Below, in pieces: positions 27,736 to 38,578 of a DNA stretch of 64,000 bases; position 1 is the first letter of the stretch, and each line of letters begins with the position of its first letter. The stretch covers positions 186,001-250,000 of the forward strand of contig VRMN01000004.1 of assembly GCA_008690995.1 (NCBI GenBank), in the 5' to 3' direction. The notes beneath the pieces are model-generated. The model did not search any database, was not told where the DNA came from, and worked only from the letters and a program-made list of their open reading frames with translations. This stretch comes from Porphyridium purpureum (taxonomy: Eukaryota; Rhodophyta; Bangiophyceae; Porphyridiales; Porphyridiaceae). The position numbers and the translations under genes were made by a program.

Positions 27736-29174
27736 TGTATCCGCAGCCTCACGCAGGCGCGCAGATGAATGCGTCGCCTGCGACGCCAGGTTACGCAGGG
27801 CCAGACTCGATGTATCCTTCGATCGTCGGCAGTGGAGGCGGCGCGGCATACCCGGTGATGGGTGCAACCGCGCACCAACCTGGCTCGTCGGGGTATACCG
27901 CGGCAAACGAACAGGGTGGGTATTCCGCGCAGTTTGGTGGGAACATGCAAACTGGCGCGTACCCGGCGCCCGCCGCGCCGTATCCGGGGTATGGTGCAGC
28001 CGACCGTTACTCCTACCCGTCGGCGGGCCCAATGGCTTCCGGAGCGCCGGCGGATTCGGCGCCGTCCCACCAAATGCCGGGGCACATGGCTTACCCGGGT
28101 GGGTATGGTCAAGCGCCGGCCCCGTCGGCATCAGGGCCGGCGTACCCAGTCGTGAATGGAAGCGCCATGGATGCGGGCGCCGCATCGTCGCGCCAGTCTG
28201 CGCCAGCCTCGTACGTCGCGCCTGAATACGCAGGCCTACCGCCACCGGTTTACTCGGCATCATCGAGCGGACATTTCGTCTACCCGGCCGTCCAGTCGTA
28301 TCAGACGACCGTTTTTGACGTGAACGCGCTGCTCACCGAGTACGACGGCGCGCACGGAAGCAGCGCGTACGCAGCGGCCGCGCCGCCACAGTACCCCTCT
28401 GCGTATGAAACAACGCCTGCCGTCCCGCAAGTGCCGTATGGAGGGACGCCTGCGGCGCCCTCTCCGTACGCCAGCTCGCAGCCTCCTGGCAACCAGCCCG
28501 CGGGATCAGGCCCAACCACAGCGGAGCCGCCAAGGAGCAGCCACCCACCGCAGCCAACACAGCAAGCGCCTCCGCAGAAGGCTCAGCCGCCGCCTGACTC
28601 CCAGCCTGCGCTGCCTGCTTTGACGGTCGCCCTGTACTCGCCGCCCTTTGCTGGATCAGCCACCAAGGGAAAGCGCATCGCGTTGCGTAAGCTGGCGTCG
28701 CCTCACATGCTCTTTGAAAGCAACGCGAGCATCTCGTCGACTGACGGCGTGAGTGGTAGCTACGAAGTGCGCAAGAGCATCATAAGCCTAGCGGCAAAAT
28801 ACGAGCTGAGCCAGAACAAGCGCAAGCTGCTCACGGCAACAAGGACGTGGTCTGCGACTCGAAACGAGTGGACGCTCACGAATGACGGACTCTACACGTC
28901 GGCGCCAGAACCGCTGTTGCTTGTGAAACACTCCAAGCACCGTTTTTCGGACGATACGGCTACGGCCCGCGTGACAAGCGGAGATATGATCAATATATTT
29001 GGCGGCAAGGACGCAGCGACATTAACTTGCAAGGGAAAGAAAATCGCAATCTACGATACGTCCCTGTTGCAGGGCAAGAAAAAGTACGGAATCGAGCTCT
29101 ACAATACGACGGACGAAGAGGCGGCCGTTGCTGTGCTGCTTTTGGTGTGCTTTCAACACACGATCGCGCAATGA
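27735..29174 (+). CDS. Pro/Tyr-rich protein with possible tubby/LURP-one-like C-terminal domain
   Basis: 479 residues from the ATG at 27735; the 17 in-frame codons before it are a TG/AG microsatellite. Residues 1-280 are a disordered Pro/Tyr/Gly/Ala tract with repeated YP, GYG and PAPY words. The last 190 residues are globular: TVALYSPPFAG, KRIALRKLASPHMLFESNASI, LLLVKHSKHRFS, INIFGGKDAATLTCKGKKIAIYD, and a hydrophobic final helix DEEAAVAVLLLVCFQH. The beta-rich domain ending in a buried helix resembles the tubby/LURP-one/scramblase fold, but I see no decisive signature. Function unknown; a membrane-lipid-associated role is possible. Confidence 0.55.
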
Positions 29175-29363
29175 CATGCGTCCATGAGTAAAGCCAAAAT
29201 CACAATGTACAATTGAAATGAAATCTTCTACAGAACATTTGACTTAGCAGGGAGAGTTGGGAAACCCAGACGATAGCCAAGGGAAAGGAGAAGGACAGTT
29301 AGAATAGATGAAGACTGTTGGCGGGAGCATCACGAACGAGAACTGCGAAGCCAGAACCCCGCC

Positions 29364-32300
29364 CTACTGGCCGCCCGTGCTGGCGTCATTGCTGCAACTA
29401 CGCGCCACATTCTCGAAAAAGGCTGCATTCGCGCGTACAAAGCCGTGATTCCAAAAATCATACCCCGGATTCTTGATGAGCTCAATAAACGTGATCAGCA
29501 GACCCCACGGGTGCGGGCGATTCGCAACGAGCCGCTCCATCAACACGCGGATGATTTGTTCCTGGACGATTTCCTTGCTGGACTCGGAAAACAAGTACAG
29601 CAGCACGACGCTGAAGTAATGAGTGTGCGCATTCGGATAACGCAGTTGATTTGCGATCGCATTCAAGAACAGATATCGCCCTTCCGGATCCAAGTGCAAA
29701 GCTAGAAGTCGAAACACTTCCATCGCTGGAGTCGCAGTGATTGCCGCACCCCCGCCGCCGCCGACACCGACCGCTGACTGCTGCAGATTCTGCGCCGTTC
29801 CAAACTGGCCGACGTAGAATACCAGCGCGTTAATCATTGAAACGTGATAGTTTGTCGTCAGAGCACTCAGCGGCTCACTCACAACTTTGTTTCCGCGGCG
29901 CACGCGCACCATGACTTCTTGCGCAATATTGGCAGGTTGGCGTGTCTTCAGGAACGAATCCAGAAATGATTTCAGCTCCCCGTCTCCCGTATGAAGCACC
30001 TGCGTCACATTGGACAACACGCGCGGCGTAATTGACATCTCTGGTAAACGATCCACTTTCAGATCTGGAAGAAACGGGTCGGGGAGACGCATGCTGCGCG
30101 GAAACGCGGACAGCACAAGGTTTCTCAGTTGGATACAGTTTGGCGGTATCTCGTCGCACAACGAAAAATGGAAGTCGCACAAAAATTCCGGAAAGTCGTG
30201 CAGTAACACCAATAGCAGCCGAAGAGTGCCTTTGTACAGCGTCCGCACCGATTCGCTGAGGTTCCAGCTGCTAAGAGCTGGCGCTAAAAATGCGAGCAGC
30301 GCAACTAGCAGCCTATGGAAAAGGTTCCAGCCGTGCTGCTGTTGCTCACGCTTTTGCTGTGTGGACAAGTGCCCTTGGCCCGCCATTGCAAGAATGCGAG
30401 GCACAAAATGACGGGAGGCCACCAACTCAACCCAGCAAAATGCAAACACTGGCATGCGCAATGGTTGCAGCGAGTGCAAAACCTCAGCAAACATGAACAC
30501 GAAGGGCATTCCATGTGGGAATGACAAGCCTCCATCACCCTTCTCTCCACCCTGGTTTTGAATCTGCGCGTCCATTCGAGGCGCAAGGTCACGCAACAAG
30601 TCTGACAAGAGTCGAAACACTGGCCTAACGTCCGCCTGTCCGTCCGCCGGGACAACTACCGCAGACTCTTCAGCGCCGCCGGCCTGACTCTTACCGTCTT
30701 CCAGTTCCGCAACGCGGTTTTGAATGTCAGCAACACTTTCGAGCGCAGCGCTGAGCACCGAATACAGAATCTCCTTTCCACGTGTTTGATTCTGTTCAAG
30801 CCGCAGTACCGCGGAAACAAGCTTTGAGAATGCATCAATCACCGAGTATGGCGAGGACACGTCTCGCACGCCACCCGATGCGGTGTTCTCGCGATTCTGA
30901 TTGCCTCCGGCGCCGCCGCCTTCCTTGCGCGCCGCTTCAATCATATTCGGCAGCACGCGTGCCAACTCGTCCGGTACACTGCTCGACTCCTCGTACTGGC
31001 TAAAAATCAAGCCCGATCCTCGACCTGCATCGGTGCTAGCCAGTAAAATTTCACTGAATGTGGTGCGCAGGATGCGGAAAGCGAGTGCACAGAAAGAGTC
31101 GCGCGATGTCGGCGAGGACAAAAGCGAAAGACCCCGATTCACGTAGGCGGACACAACGTGATCTGGCACGAGGCGCGCGTACCGGCTCGTTTCATACATG
31201 AATGTCCACTGTACCAACATGTACCGAAGACTATCCTCTGTCGAAAATCCTCCCGAAGCTGCTGCGGTCTTAGCTTGAGCTTGTTGCTGCAACGCACTCA
31301 CCGCGGCGCTATGCTGCTTAACTTGCGCCAAAAGTGCTCCTATACCCTGCGGAGCAGCAGGCAGCTTCAATTCTTCGCTGGCTGCACCGTTACTATTGTT
31401 GCGGGCGACAATTTTCGCAAACACGTCAATGACAGATGAGAGCTCTGCTGCGGTGACGTAGGCCTTTTGCAGCAAACAACGGTTGAGCAAGAACGCCGCG
31501 AAATCCAATGCGGCAGCATTGCGTCCACCATCCATAAGTTTTGCAATCATAGCATCGAATTCACTGGTCTTGATCAAATTTCCTGCCTTGAGAAGTGCCT
31601 CAGTGACGTCGCGATCCAGCTTCTTGTACTCTTCCACAAAGGACAGCCAACTGACCAGTTCGCGGAACAGCCGCTTGGACGATTCGCGGAGACGCTCAAG
31701 TATTGCAACGTGCACCTGCTTGTACAGAATCGACGTGTTGTTGTTGTCGTACATAAACTTGAACACTTTTTGAGCTATCATGAAGCCAGCCTCGTCAGGG
31801 CTCACGCTTTGCTTCACCCACGCAGGAATCTGCTGCCACGTCGCGTGAACGCGGTGTTCCGGGCTCAGGTCGGCCAACTGCACATTCGGTCGGCGGGTAG
31901 CCTCTTCTGTTATCAATTCAACTAGCTCCGAGTGGTACTTGTCAAACGCCTCACGAACCTCATTCAACGGAATTGGGGCGCGCTCTGCGAGTAACGCATC
32001 TCCAGCCGCCGTCGGCAGCTGGTGTACTTGCTGCTGCCGCTCTGGTGCAGGCATACTAGTTCCGTCGGCACTTGCATTTGACATGGCGGTCTGGGAGCCT
32101 GCTACTGATCCCGCGGCTGCAGCAGCAGCTGCAGTCGCATCCGCTGCAGCGGCAGCCTGCGTACGACCTGTACTCCCAAAGTCATTATAGACACGCAGCG
32201 ACGAGCGAAACATGGAAAGAAACTCTGGTTCGGTTCCGGCGCCGTGATTCGCGTTCAGCGCAGCGAGCGCAGGGAGAAGGGCTTCGTCGATGTCACGCAC

Positions 32301-35300
32301 AGCGCGCTCCATGGCAGCGCGCTCAATGATTGAGCAGGCCATTTCTAGGTTGTCAGCGCACACAATTCCGACAGTCTGCTCGAGAAGCAACGCGTCCATA
32401 GTGGAAGGCTGCAGCAATTGGCGCAGATGATTACTCATTGAAAGTCGCAGAGGTTCCTTGGACGTAACGAGGGCAAGTGAACTCGCAAGATGCTGAACCA
32501 TGCTGTGCGCAGCTGCACGCGCTTTGCTCAGATCCGATTCATAGCAAAAATCCTTCAGCACAAGCTCACGCGTGGTGATGCATGAGATAAGACAGCTGCG
32601 TTCCACGACTGGCTGAATAATCTCTCGAACGGCGCGATCAACCGCTACTGGCAGCAGCCGCTTCAGGCCGGGCGCACTCTGAAAGAGCACAAGCGAAGCA
32701 TTCACAACGATGTGCTGCGCGAGGTTTGGAATTACTGTCACGCCCTCCGCTGAAGCTGTTGCCATCGCCGCCGCTGCGCTCGCCGCCGCCGCGTTTGCTG
32801 GCGATGCTGTTGCGGCCATGTGCATTGCCTCGGATGCAGAGAACGGAGTCGTGCTAGCCAAAGCGGCACCAAGTCCGCCGCCGCGAGCGCCTGCGGCGCC
32901 ACCCAGAGCGGACCCCTGCGCAGAAAACCCCGACAACACGTTCATTCCACGTTGCATCGTACTGCCTGGCGGCGGTGACGCACTGCGCAATTGTGCATGC
33001 TGCTGAGCAAGCATCGCCTGTCCCGATGGCTGCCCCTGCCCGCCAGCAAGCTTGTACACAAAGTCATTTCCTCCGCTGGCACCAGTTCCTTGTCCGGATG
33101 ACAGCGGTTGTTGCGACGGTGACAACGCCTGACGCGGCGCACCTGCACCTCCAAGGGGCATTTCCTTTGGCGAGTGCAATTGCTGTTGAAACGACGGCTG
33201 GTGTGGCTGTGTCTGGCCATAAAACATGCCGCCTGCAGCTCCTAAACCTTGCTGGGGCGAGCCCAGCGAGCCCGACCCGCTGCCGGCCGATCCATACATG
33301 CCTTCCAGTGTCTGCATGCCGTTGCCTCGACCACTAACGACACTGGCGCCACTTGATGGGCGGTTCTGAATGGGAGATGCGACAGGCGATGTGGCTGCGC
33401 CGGACAATGCTGATCTCTTGATGTTGAAGTCTGGATTGTCTTTCTTTGGCGGCGGCGGTGCGTCGCGAAGCAAAGTCGACTGCTTGACCTCCTTCAGGTC
33501 TACGTGAATATTCTTTGACAGCACCTCAATCTCGAACTTCAAGTTGAGCTTGAGATCCGGAATGTGGTACAATTCGCGCAGCACGGCAAGAATCGCCATC
33601 AGCCACGGATTTGGTGGTCGGAACACACGGCTATTGCGCGTTCCCTCCAAAATCTTTGCCACAAACGGTATCACTGCGATCAAGAGTGCGTTGCTGTACG
33701 CCTTGATGATGAGATCCTTGAGATTGATCGTGCGTGTCCTGATCGGTCGATTGCGCGCCAGCGTCAGAGCCCCCACCCATGCACCCAAGTTCTTCAAAAG
33801 CCCTCGCTCTGAGCTCGAAGAACGAATCTTCCCTGTGTTGGACAGCAATACGCGAACGCTTTCAAAACTCTTATCAAGAATTACATCAATAAGCTTTGAG
33901 ATCCGCGCGTCCAGACGCTCCACAAATGCAACGTACAAGCTGTGAAAATTAGGCTCGATCGAAGCACGCTTTGCCACGATGTAATGCGCCAGCCAGTCCG
34001 TGTACTCTGTTGCGCGCTCCGAGAAGAAGTCCATAAATTCCTTCTCCTTCGCCTCCAGGTTGGTATCTGAAAGATTGTTGAAGATGAAGTGCACTTTGTC
34101 CTGCTCTGCATCAGTGGGAACCGGAGGGGGCTGCCTGATTTGGGTCGGTAGTGGCGGCAGGATGGACGGATGCTGCTGCGGTGGCGGTGCTCGTGTCGCA
34201 CTGGCGACAGCCCCTACACCCTCCTTCCTATCTCCAGTGCTTCCAGATCCGCTTGATACAAATCCTGGAGGCGCATTGAGCATCGACGTGGCTCCCAAGC
34301 CGACTGCTGGTCCTGCCCCAGTGGAACCCAAGATATTAGCAGCGCTACTAGCTCCTGAAGGTCCCGCTCCGCCGGTGCCCGCATGAATGACAATGTCCTG
34401 GATTTGCAGGTACAAGTCAGGCGCATAAGTCTTGAGATGTTCAATCTGCAGCAGGTGAGTGCAGTATTGCGGCCAGCCTGGGAGACGTGAGCGAAATTGA
34501 TCAAGGGCGCACAGGCCAAATTTGAGCATCTTGCCCGGAGGCGTCTTGCGCAGAGCTTCAAGCACGTATCGCAGCGCAATACCCAGAGTAATACTGCTGA
34601 CGAGCTGGTTCTGCACGAGCACGCCAAACAGCATTCCTGTTATCCGCAACTCCTTTTCCGGGTATTTGGGGAAGAAGCGGTACTCGTCAAAAAGATTGTG
34701 TATCATGCACGCATACACTTCCTGATCACGAGGTGTCGCAGAGTCTCGCAGCCGCTTCAATAATTCTACACAGTCGGCGATGCTCAGAACTTCCGAGTAG
34801 ATACGCTGAAAATGGTAGTTTGCCTCCAAGTCAACGTCCTGCGAAAAAACTTGTGCCTGGTGTACTTGACCTGAGCCATCCGCAGCCGCAGGTGCCAGAG
34901 GTGTTTCACTCGTGTCCGTCTGTTGCAAGTGCTGCTCCGACGCCAAAGACGCCACAGTCAACCCTGCTGTCCCAGTAGTACCGACAATTCGCTGACCGTC
35001 TTTCATTTCCTTCTCTGCGAACTTATCCGCCACAAGCCCACCGCCCACGCCGGGCGCAGCAGTAGTGCCAGTCCCCGCACCCTCAGATGCAAGGCGCGGG
35101 TTCACTTGAATGCAAGCTGCATACAGATGCATGAGCTTTTCCCGCAGTTCCGGTGGCATAAGGGACACGCTTGCGTGAAGCGACTTGAAAATGACCGCAG
35201 TGGCTTCGAGCGAAAACAGCAGACCAGAGTCCGGGGTTGCGCTCTCGGTCTTCTTGGTCAAGAAAAGGACACATGCCTCCATGAAGGGTGTCCCATGATC

Positions 35301-37247
35301 AACAATACTGCCAGATATCCATTTCTCCAAGTTGAGATACTCGCGCCGCGCCGCGAGCACCGCGAGATCGAGCGCAAAGGCGTAGTACGTCTCGGCTTCT
35401 TGCGGCGATGAGGGAGCACAGCTGCGGCTCAGCACGTCCGGCAAGGACTTCAACTCGTGTACAAGATCGAGCAAACGCGGCAACGTGGCTGAGGGTTCGT
35501 TCGCATTGCGCCATAGATCGACCATGGCATCCACAACGACACCCAAGTCTAGCTTCGCCAGAGCCCGCAATACGGTAACCGCATTTGAGGCTGCTGTGAA
35601 TCCCGACTGATGTTGGTGGCCCAGGCCGCCTTGCGAATGCTGCTGGGCACCAGTACCACTGCCCAGACTAAGACTGCTTGCTACGTAAGACGGCACCAAG
35701 GCGGCAAGCAGGTGCTTTCGTAAGGCAGAGCGTATCAAACGCGACGCACAGAGTGACAGAACTAGCACCTCTGGGCAGTAGCGAAGCGGAATTTCTAATA
35801 ATTTCTGCGCTGCACCTAGCGACCCTTCCGGTGTCTCTGCCAGCATCAAAATTGTGTCCACCAGCGGCACTGCCGACCAGTTAAGCTCGTGGACTCTCTG
35901 AGTTGCGCCACTTTTGATTTGCTGATGCTGTTGGTTGCCAGGTCCCGTCATGAGATCCGCACCGCTGGTGCTGGCATCACCTGATAATCCGGTGACACTC
36001 TGGTCCAGCGACATGCTCGCCAGCTTGCCCTCGACCGCTTGCGACGTCACGCTGTCAATTGTAGAAGCGGATACACGCGGAGACACGATATCAAAAGAGA
36101 CCAATGGACGCGCACTGCTGAGGGCAATGGCCAAGAAGGAGACTTGTGCGCGCACATTTTTCCAAATCGCACCAAGCAAAGCTGGCGCTGGGAATTTTGG
36201 CACGCCGGTTGCGCGGCCAAAGGCGCGCGCAATGCGCTCCAAACCGCGAACGTCCGACAGGACAAAGCCCTCGGAATCCATTAGTGAAGCGATCACGTTC
36301 CAGTCCAAAGAACGATTACGCTCCGTCACTGCGTCCACAAATCTTTCCAGATTCCAGTCCGTGGTCATCGTTGCATTATTCGATGAAGGGCCCAACGGTG
36401 AAATCGCAGCAGCAGAAATCGACGCCGTGCCACTAGCATTGATAATGCTCGTCGTATCGTTAGAATCTTTCTGCGCGCCGCCTGTCGAACCCGATTCGGC
36501 CACGAAAGGATCATCAGATACAGCGTGCGAGAATAATTCCACGAGCATCGACTGCAAGGAAGAGTCCTCGTCAACAGAAGATGCCGTGCTAATGCGTGTG
36601 GGTGCCATGGGTGAAGCGTTTGCCATCATCCGGATGCACGCCGCGACCTTGCGCTCATCCCAAGGTTCGAATGTATCCATGAGTGCGTCCCAGCTGGTAC
36701 TCTTCCTACTCTCCCTATCGGACGTGCTGCATGAGCCGCCACTAAGACTGCCAGCGCCCAGCTCTTCAAGGACTCCAGCCGCGTCTGTCAGCTTGCGTGC
36801 AGTATGATACAAGGCCTCCTCTTTGGCTTCGTCTTCGATCACTTCTTCTGCCTCGAGAAAGAGTACCCTTGGGTTGCCCTTGCCGTCGTCCTCGTCGCTC
36901 TTGCTGCTGCTGATCTTCTCCTTTGCTGCAATACCCGAAAGCACTGCCGAAATCGACGCCGGCACCGCAACTGGGCAGTCGGCGGCCGGGCGCAGTCGCT
37001 CAGGCGCGTTTGGGCGTAACAGCCAGCTGTACAGTGAGTCGTTCACTCCAGAGCTGTACGCTACAGCCGAGTTAAATGCTCGTGCTACGCGCTTGTTCTT
37101 CGAGAGCCACGGATGCCCTGATGCCTCCTGGGAATGGCTATCAACGCCACCAGTGCTGGCGCTTGAGCGCTCAGCACGCTCCTCTTCTATTTCCTTTTCT
37201 CCGAGTGACGAATCAGACGCAATCTGCAGTGACTTCCAAGAAACCAT
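29364..37247 (-). CDS. NOT1: NOT1/CNOT1, scaffold of the CCR4-NOT deadenylase complex
   Basis: 2627 residues, one uninterrupted frame (human CNOT1 2376). The N-terminal part is variable. At about 800-1010 is the MIF4G-like TTP-binding region: IYSEVLSIADCVELLKRLRDS and YPEKELRITGMLFGVLVQNQLV, ending with MLKFGLCALDQFRSRLPGWPQYC. At about 1050-1250 is the CAF1-binding MIF4G domain (FIFNNLSDTNLEAKEKEFMDF, WVGALTLARNRPI). A long Gly/Ala/Gln-rich linker follows, then the CAF40-binding helical region (LAQHIVVNASLVLFQSAPGL). The C-terminal NOT1 superfamily homology domain is at about 2250-2620 (GTLRLLLVLLHDFPEFLCDF, FIELIKNPGYDFWNHGFVR). It scaffolds mRNA deadenylation in the cytoplasm. One GTACAGTG lies in the coding part. 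Confidence 0.93.
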   Translation of the reverse strand: MVSWKSLQIASDSSLGEKEIEEERAERSSASTGGVDSHSQEASGHPWLSKNKRVARAFNSAVAYSSGVNDSLYSWLLRPNAPERLRPAADCPVAVPASISAVLSGIAAKEKISSSKSDEDDGKGNPRVLFLEAEEVIEDEAKEEALYHTARKLTDAAGVLEELGAGSLSGGSCSTSDRESRKSTSWDALMDTFEPWDERKVAACIRMMANASPMAPTRISTASSVDEDSSLQSMLVELFSHAVSDDPFVAESGSTGGAQKDSNDTTSIINASGTASISAAAISPLGPSSNNATMTTDWNLERFVDAVTERNRSLDWNVIASLMDSEGFVLSDVRGLERIARAFGRATGVPKFPAPALLGAIWKNVRAQVSFLAIALSSARPLVSFDIVSPRVSASTIDSVTSQAVEGKLASMSLDQSVTGLSGDASTSGADLMTGPGNQQHQQIKSGATQRVHELNWSAVPLVDTILMLAETPEGSLGAAQKLLEIPLRYCPEVLVLSLCASRLIRSALRKHLLAALVPSYVASSLSLGSGTGAQQHSQGGLGHQHQSGFTAASNAVTVLRALAKLDLGVVVDAMVDLWRNANEPSATLPRLLDLVHELKSLPDVLSRSCAPSSPQEAETYYAFALDLAVLAARREYLNLEKWISGSIVDHGTPFMEACVLFLTKKTESATPDSGLLFSLEATAVIFKSLHASVSLMPPELREKLMHLYAACIQVNPRLASEGAGTGTTAAPGVGGGLVADKFAEKEMKDGQRIVGTTGTAGLTVASLASEQHLQQTDTSETPLAPAAADGSGQVHQAQVFSQDVDLEANYHFQRIYSEVLSIADCVELLKRLRDSATPRDQEVYACMIHNLFDEYRFFPKYPEKELRITGMLFGVLVQNQLVSSITLGIALRYVLEALRKTPPGKMLKFGLCALDQFRSRLPGWPQYCTHLLQIEHLKTYAPDLYLQIQDIVIHAGTGGAGPSGASSAANILGSTGAGPAVGLGATSMLNAPPGFVSSGSGSTGDRKEGVGAVASATRAPPPQQHPSILPPLPTQIRQPPPVPTDAEQDKVHFIFNNLSDTNLEAKEKEFMDFFSERATEYTDWLAHYIVAKRASIEPNFHSLYVAFVERLDARISKLIDVILDKSFESVRVLLSNTGKIRSSSSERGLLKNLGAWVGALTLARNRPIRTRTINLKDLIIKAYSNALLIAVIPFVAKILEGTRNSRVFRPPNPWLMAILAVLRELYHIPDLKLNLKFEIEVLSKNIHVDLKEVKQSTLLRDAPPPPKKDNPDFNIKRSALSGAATSPVASPIQNRPSSGASVVSGRGNGMQTLEGMYGSAGSGSGSLGSPQQGLGAAGGMFYGQTQPHQPSFQQQLHSPKEMPLGGAGAPRQALSPSQQPLSSGQGTGASGGNDFVYKLAGGQGQPSGQAMLAQQHAQLRSASPPPGSTMQRGMNVLSGFSAQGSALGGAAGARGGGLGAALASTTPFSASEAMHMAATASPANAAAASAAAAMATASAEGVTVIPNLAQHIVVNASLVLFQSAPGLKRLLPVAVDRAVREIIQPVVERSCLISCITTRELVLKDFCYESDLSKARAAAHSMVQHLASSLALVTSKEPLRLSMSNHLRQLLQPSTMDALLLEQTVGIVCADNLEMACSIIERAAMERAVRDIDEALLPALAALNANHGAGTEPEFLSMFRSSLRVYNDFGSTGRTQAAAAADATAAAAAAAGSVAGSQTAMSNASADGTSMPAPERQQQVHQLPTAAGDALLAERAPIPLNEVREAFDKYHSELVELITEEATRRPNVQLADLSPEHRVHATWQQIPAWVKQSVSPDEAGFMIAQKVFKFMYDNNNTSILYKQVHVAILERLRESSKRLFRELVSWLSFVEEYKKLDRDVTEALLKAGNLIKTSEFDAMIAKLMDGGRNAAALDFAAFLLNRCLLQKAYVTAAELSSVIDVFAKIVARNNSNGAASEELKLPAAPQGIGALLAQVKQHSAAVSALQQQAQAKTAAASGGFSTEDSLRYMLVQWTFMYETSRYARLVPDHVVSAYVNRGLSLLSSPTSRDSFCALAFRILRTTFSEILLASTDAGRGSGLIFSQYEESSSVPDELARVLPNMIEAARKEGGGAGGNQNRENTASGGVRDVSSPYSVIDAFSKLVSAVLRLEQNQTRGKEILYSVLSAALESVADIQNRVAELEDGKSQAGGAEESAVVVPADGQADVRPVFRLLSDLLRDLAPRMDAQIQNQGGEKGDGGLSFPHGMPFVFMFAEVLHSLQPLRMPVFAFCWVELVASRHFVPRILAMAGQGHLSTQQKREQQQHGWNLFHRLLVALLAFLAPALSSWNLSESVRTLYKGTLRLLLVLLHDFPEFLCDFHFSLCDEIPPNCIQLRNLVLSAFPRSMRLPDPFLPDLKVDRLPEMSITPRVLSNVTQVLHTGDGELKSFLDSFLKTRQPANIAQEVMVRVRRGNKVVSEPLSALTTNYHVSMINALVFYVGQFGTAQNLQQSAVGVGGGGGAAITATPAMEVFRLLALHLDPEGRYLFLNAIANQLRYPNAHTHYFSVVLLYLFSESSKEIVQEQIIRVLMERLVANRPHPWGLLITFIELIKNPGYDFWNHGFVRANAAFFENVARSCSNDASTGGQ

Positions 37248-37455
37248 CTAAAAGGAGATCGATCGATGGGGACGACTGAAGATCACCAAATCGACACAGC
37301 GATCTCCCGATCGCTGCGTTCCGGAACAAACGGGACGACTGCCCAGTTCTCTGTGCGCGGTTTGCTTTTCACACGTGTGCAAGGTGAGTGCTTGAATCTT
37401 CGCCCGGATGCTTGCATTAAAGCTACAGCAGCTCATCTGCCTGGATTCCGGACGC

Positions 37456-37472
37456 TACACACACACACACAC
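37456..37472. repeat. (AC)n microsatellite
   Basis: Short perfect AC tract in the NOT1 upstream region. Confidence 0.8.
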
Positions 37473-37808
37473 GCAAACGCGCACACAGGTTCCGCCACGA
37501 CACCACCTTCTCTTCGTGGCCTCGTACGCGCTATGCAAACGCCACACAACAGACTTTCCGCTCAACAAATACCCTGCGCTGTCTCCCTCCCTGTCTCCCA
37601 GAGAACGCCAGGCCTTCTTTGTGCACTCGTGGCCCACCACGCTGCGCTCCTCAAGCCCGATTCTGCTAGAATGCAAACTCCCCACGCCGCCCCGTGCCTC
37701 ACACCTACCACAACCAACGCGAACGATCTCCTGCTAGCACAAGCCGCACGCCTCACTCTCCCCTCACTCTTCCCTAAGCTCAACAGATGCACACACGTTC
37801 AGCGCCTT

Positions 37809-37855
37809 TCCCTCCCTCTCCCTCTCCCTCTCCTTCTCCCCCTCCCTCTCCCTCG
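37809..37855. repeat. CCCTCT-type polypyrimidine repeat
   Basis: Imperfect tandem CCCTCTC units, entirely pyrimidine on this strand. Confidence 0.75.
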
Positions 37856-38096
37856 CCAGCCCCGCCACCTCCCTCGCTTCAAAAATCGCGCTCTTTCTTC
37901 TTGCCGCGCGTCTTATTTTCCAACCTGTTTTGTATGGTGTACCGTGCCATGTACAGCGCACGACTATTCTGCAACTTGGAACAAACATGCGAGGTACAGT
38001 GCGAGAAGGAGTCACCCATCGTGTACGGCAATTATTTGTAAACAAGCCACTTTTACTACAGGCATTCATGGGCTGGTGCTGGTGTTCTGTGTGGGT

Positions 38097-38112
38097 GTAC
38101 AGTATGGTGTAC
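38097..38112. promoter_or_regulatory. imperfect GTAC-N8-GTAC dyad
   Basis: GTACAGTATGGTGTAC; left half perfect, right half two mismatches from ACTGTAC. Confidence 0.3.
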
Positions 38113-38578
38113 ACGCGCGTGTGGGTTGCGCGTTCGTTTTGGCGCGGCGGCGGGGGAGGCGGGCGTTTGCGCTGTGTGGCGGTGCGAAGCGGTCATTGTG
38201 TTGCTGTGCAAGTGACTCTCAACAATGATGGCACGCGCGTTGAGCTCAGGCATGTGCGACGGATCGCTCGCGCTGGTGCTGCTGCCCTGCTAGGACTTTA
38301 TGTATCGCCCACATATAGAAACACCGATCCAAATGCCGTTGCGCTGATCGATGCGCGCGCCCATGCCTGGGTGCGGCTCGGCTCCTCTCTTGAGAAAGGC
38401 GCACACCGTACTCGTCATGACATGCAGCCGACTGCATCCACACCTTTTTTTTCTTTCAACTCTAAACCCAATCCTTTAACGAAAACATCACTTGCGAGTG
38501 AAAAAGTTCGGGTTGGTCGGCAGTCGGAATATTCAGAGATTCCGGCAGTAAAGGGGCCAGCAGAGTAGATAATGCGCC

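Larger units (their letters stand above)
37248..38578. other. divergent intergenic region NOT1 / phosphatase-like gene
   Basis: 1.3 kb with (AC)n at 37456-37472, a CCCTCT-type tract at 37809-37855, GTACAGTG at 37994 and GTAC-N8-GTAC pairs at 37939 and 38097. The overlapping ORFs are low-complexity and not supported as genes. A GTGAGT donor-like site at 37384 could reflect a 5' UTR intron. Confidence 0.45.

Noticed and set aside
37809-37855. Polypyrimidine and dinucleotide tracts as remnants of a mobile element
   Set aside because: Simple-sequence repeats with no terminal repeats, target duplications or coding parts.
37266-38228. 320-codon plus-strand ORF after NOT1
   Set aside because: Low-complexity His/Thr, Pro/Leu and Ser runs come from microsatellites, and it starts 19 bp from the divergent NOT1 start; no family signal.
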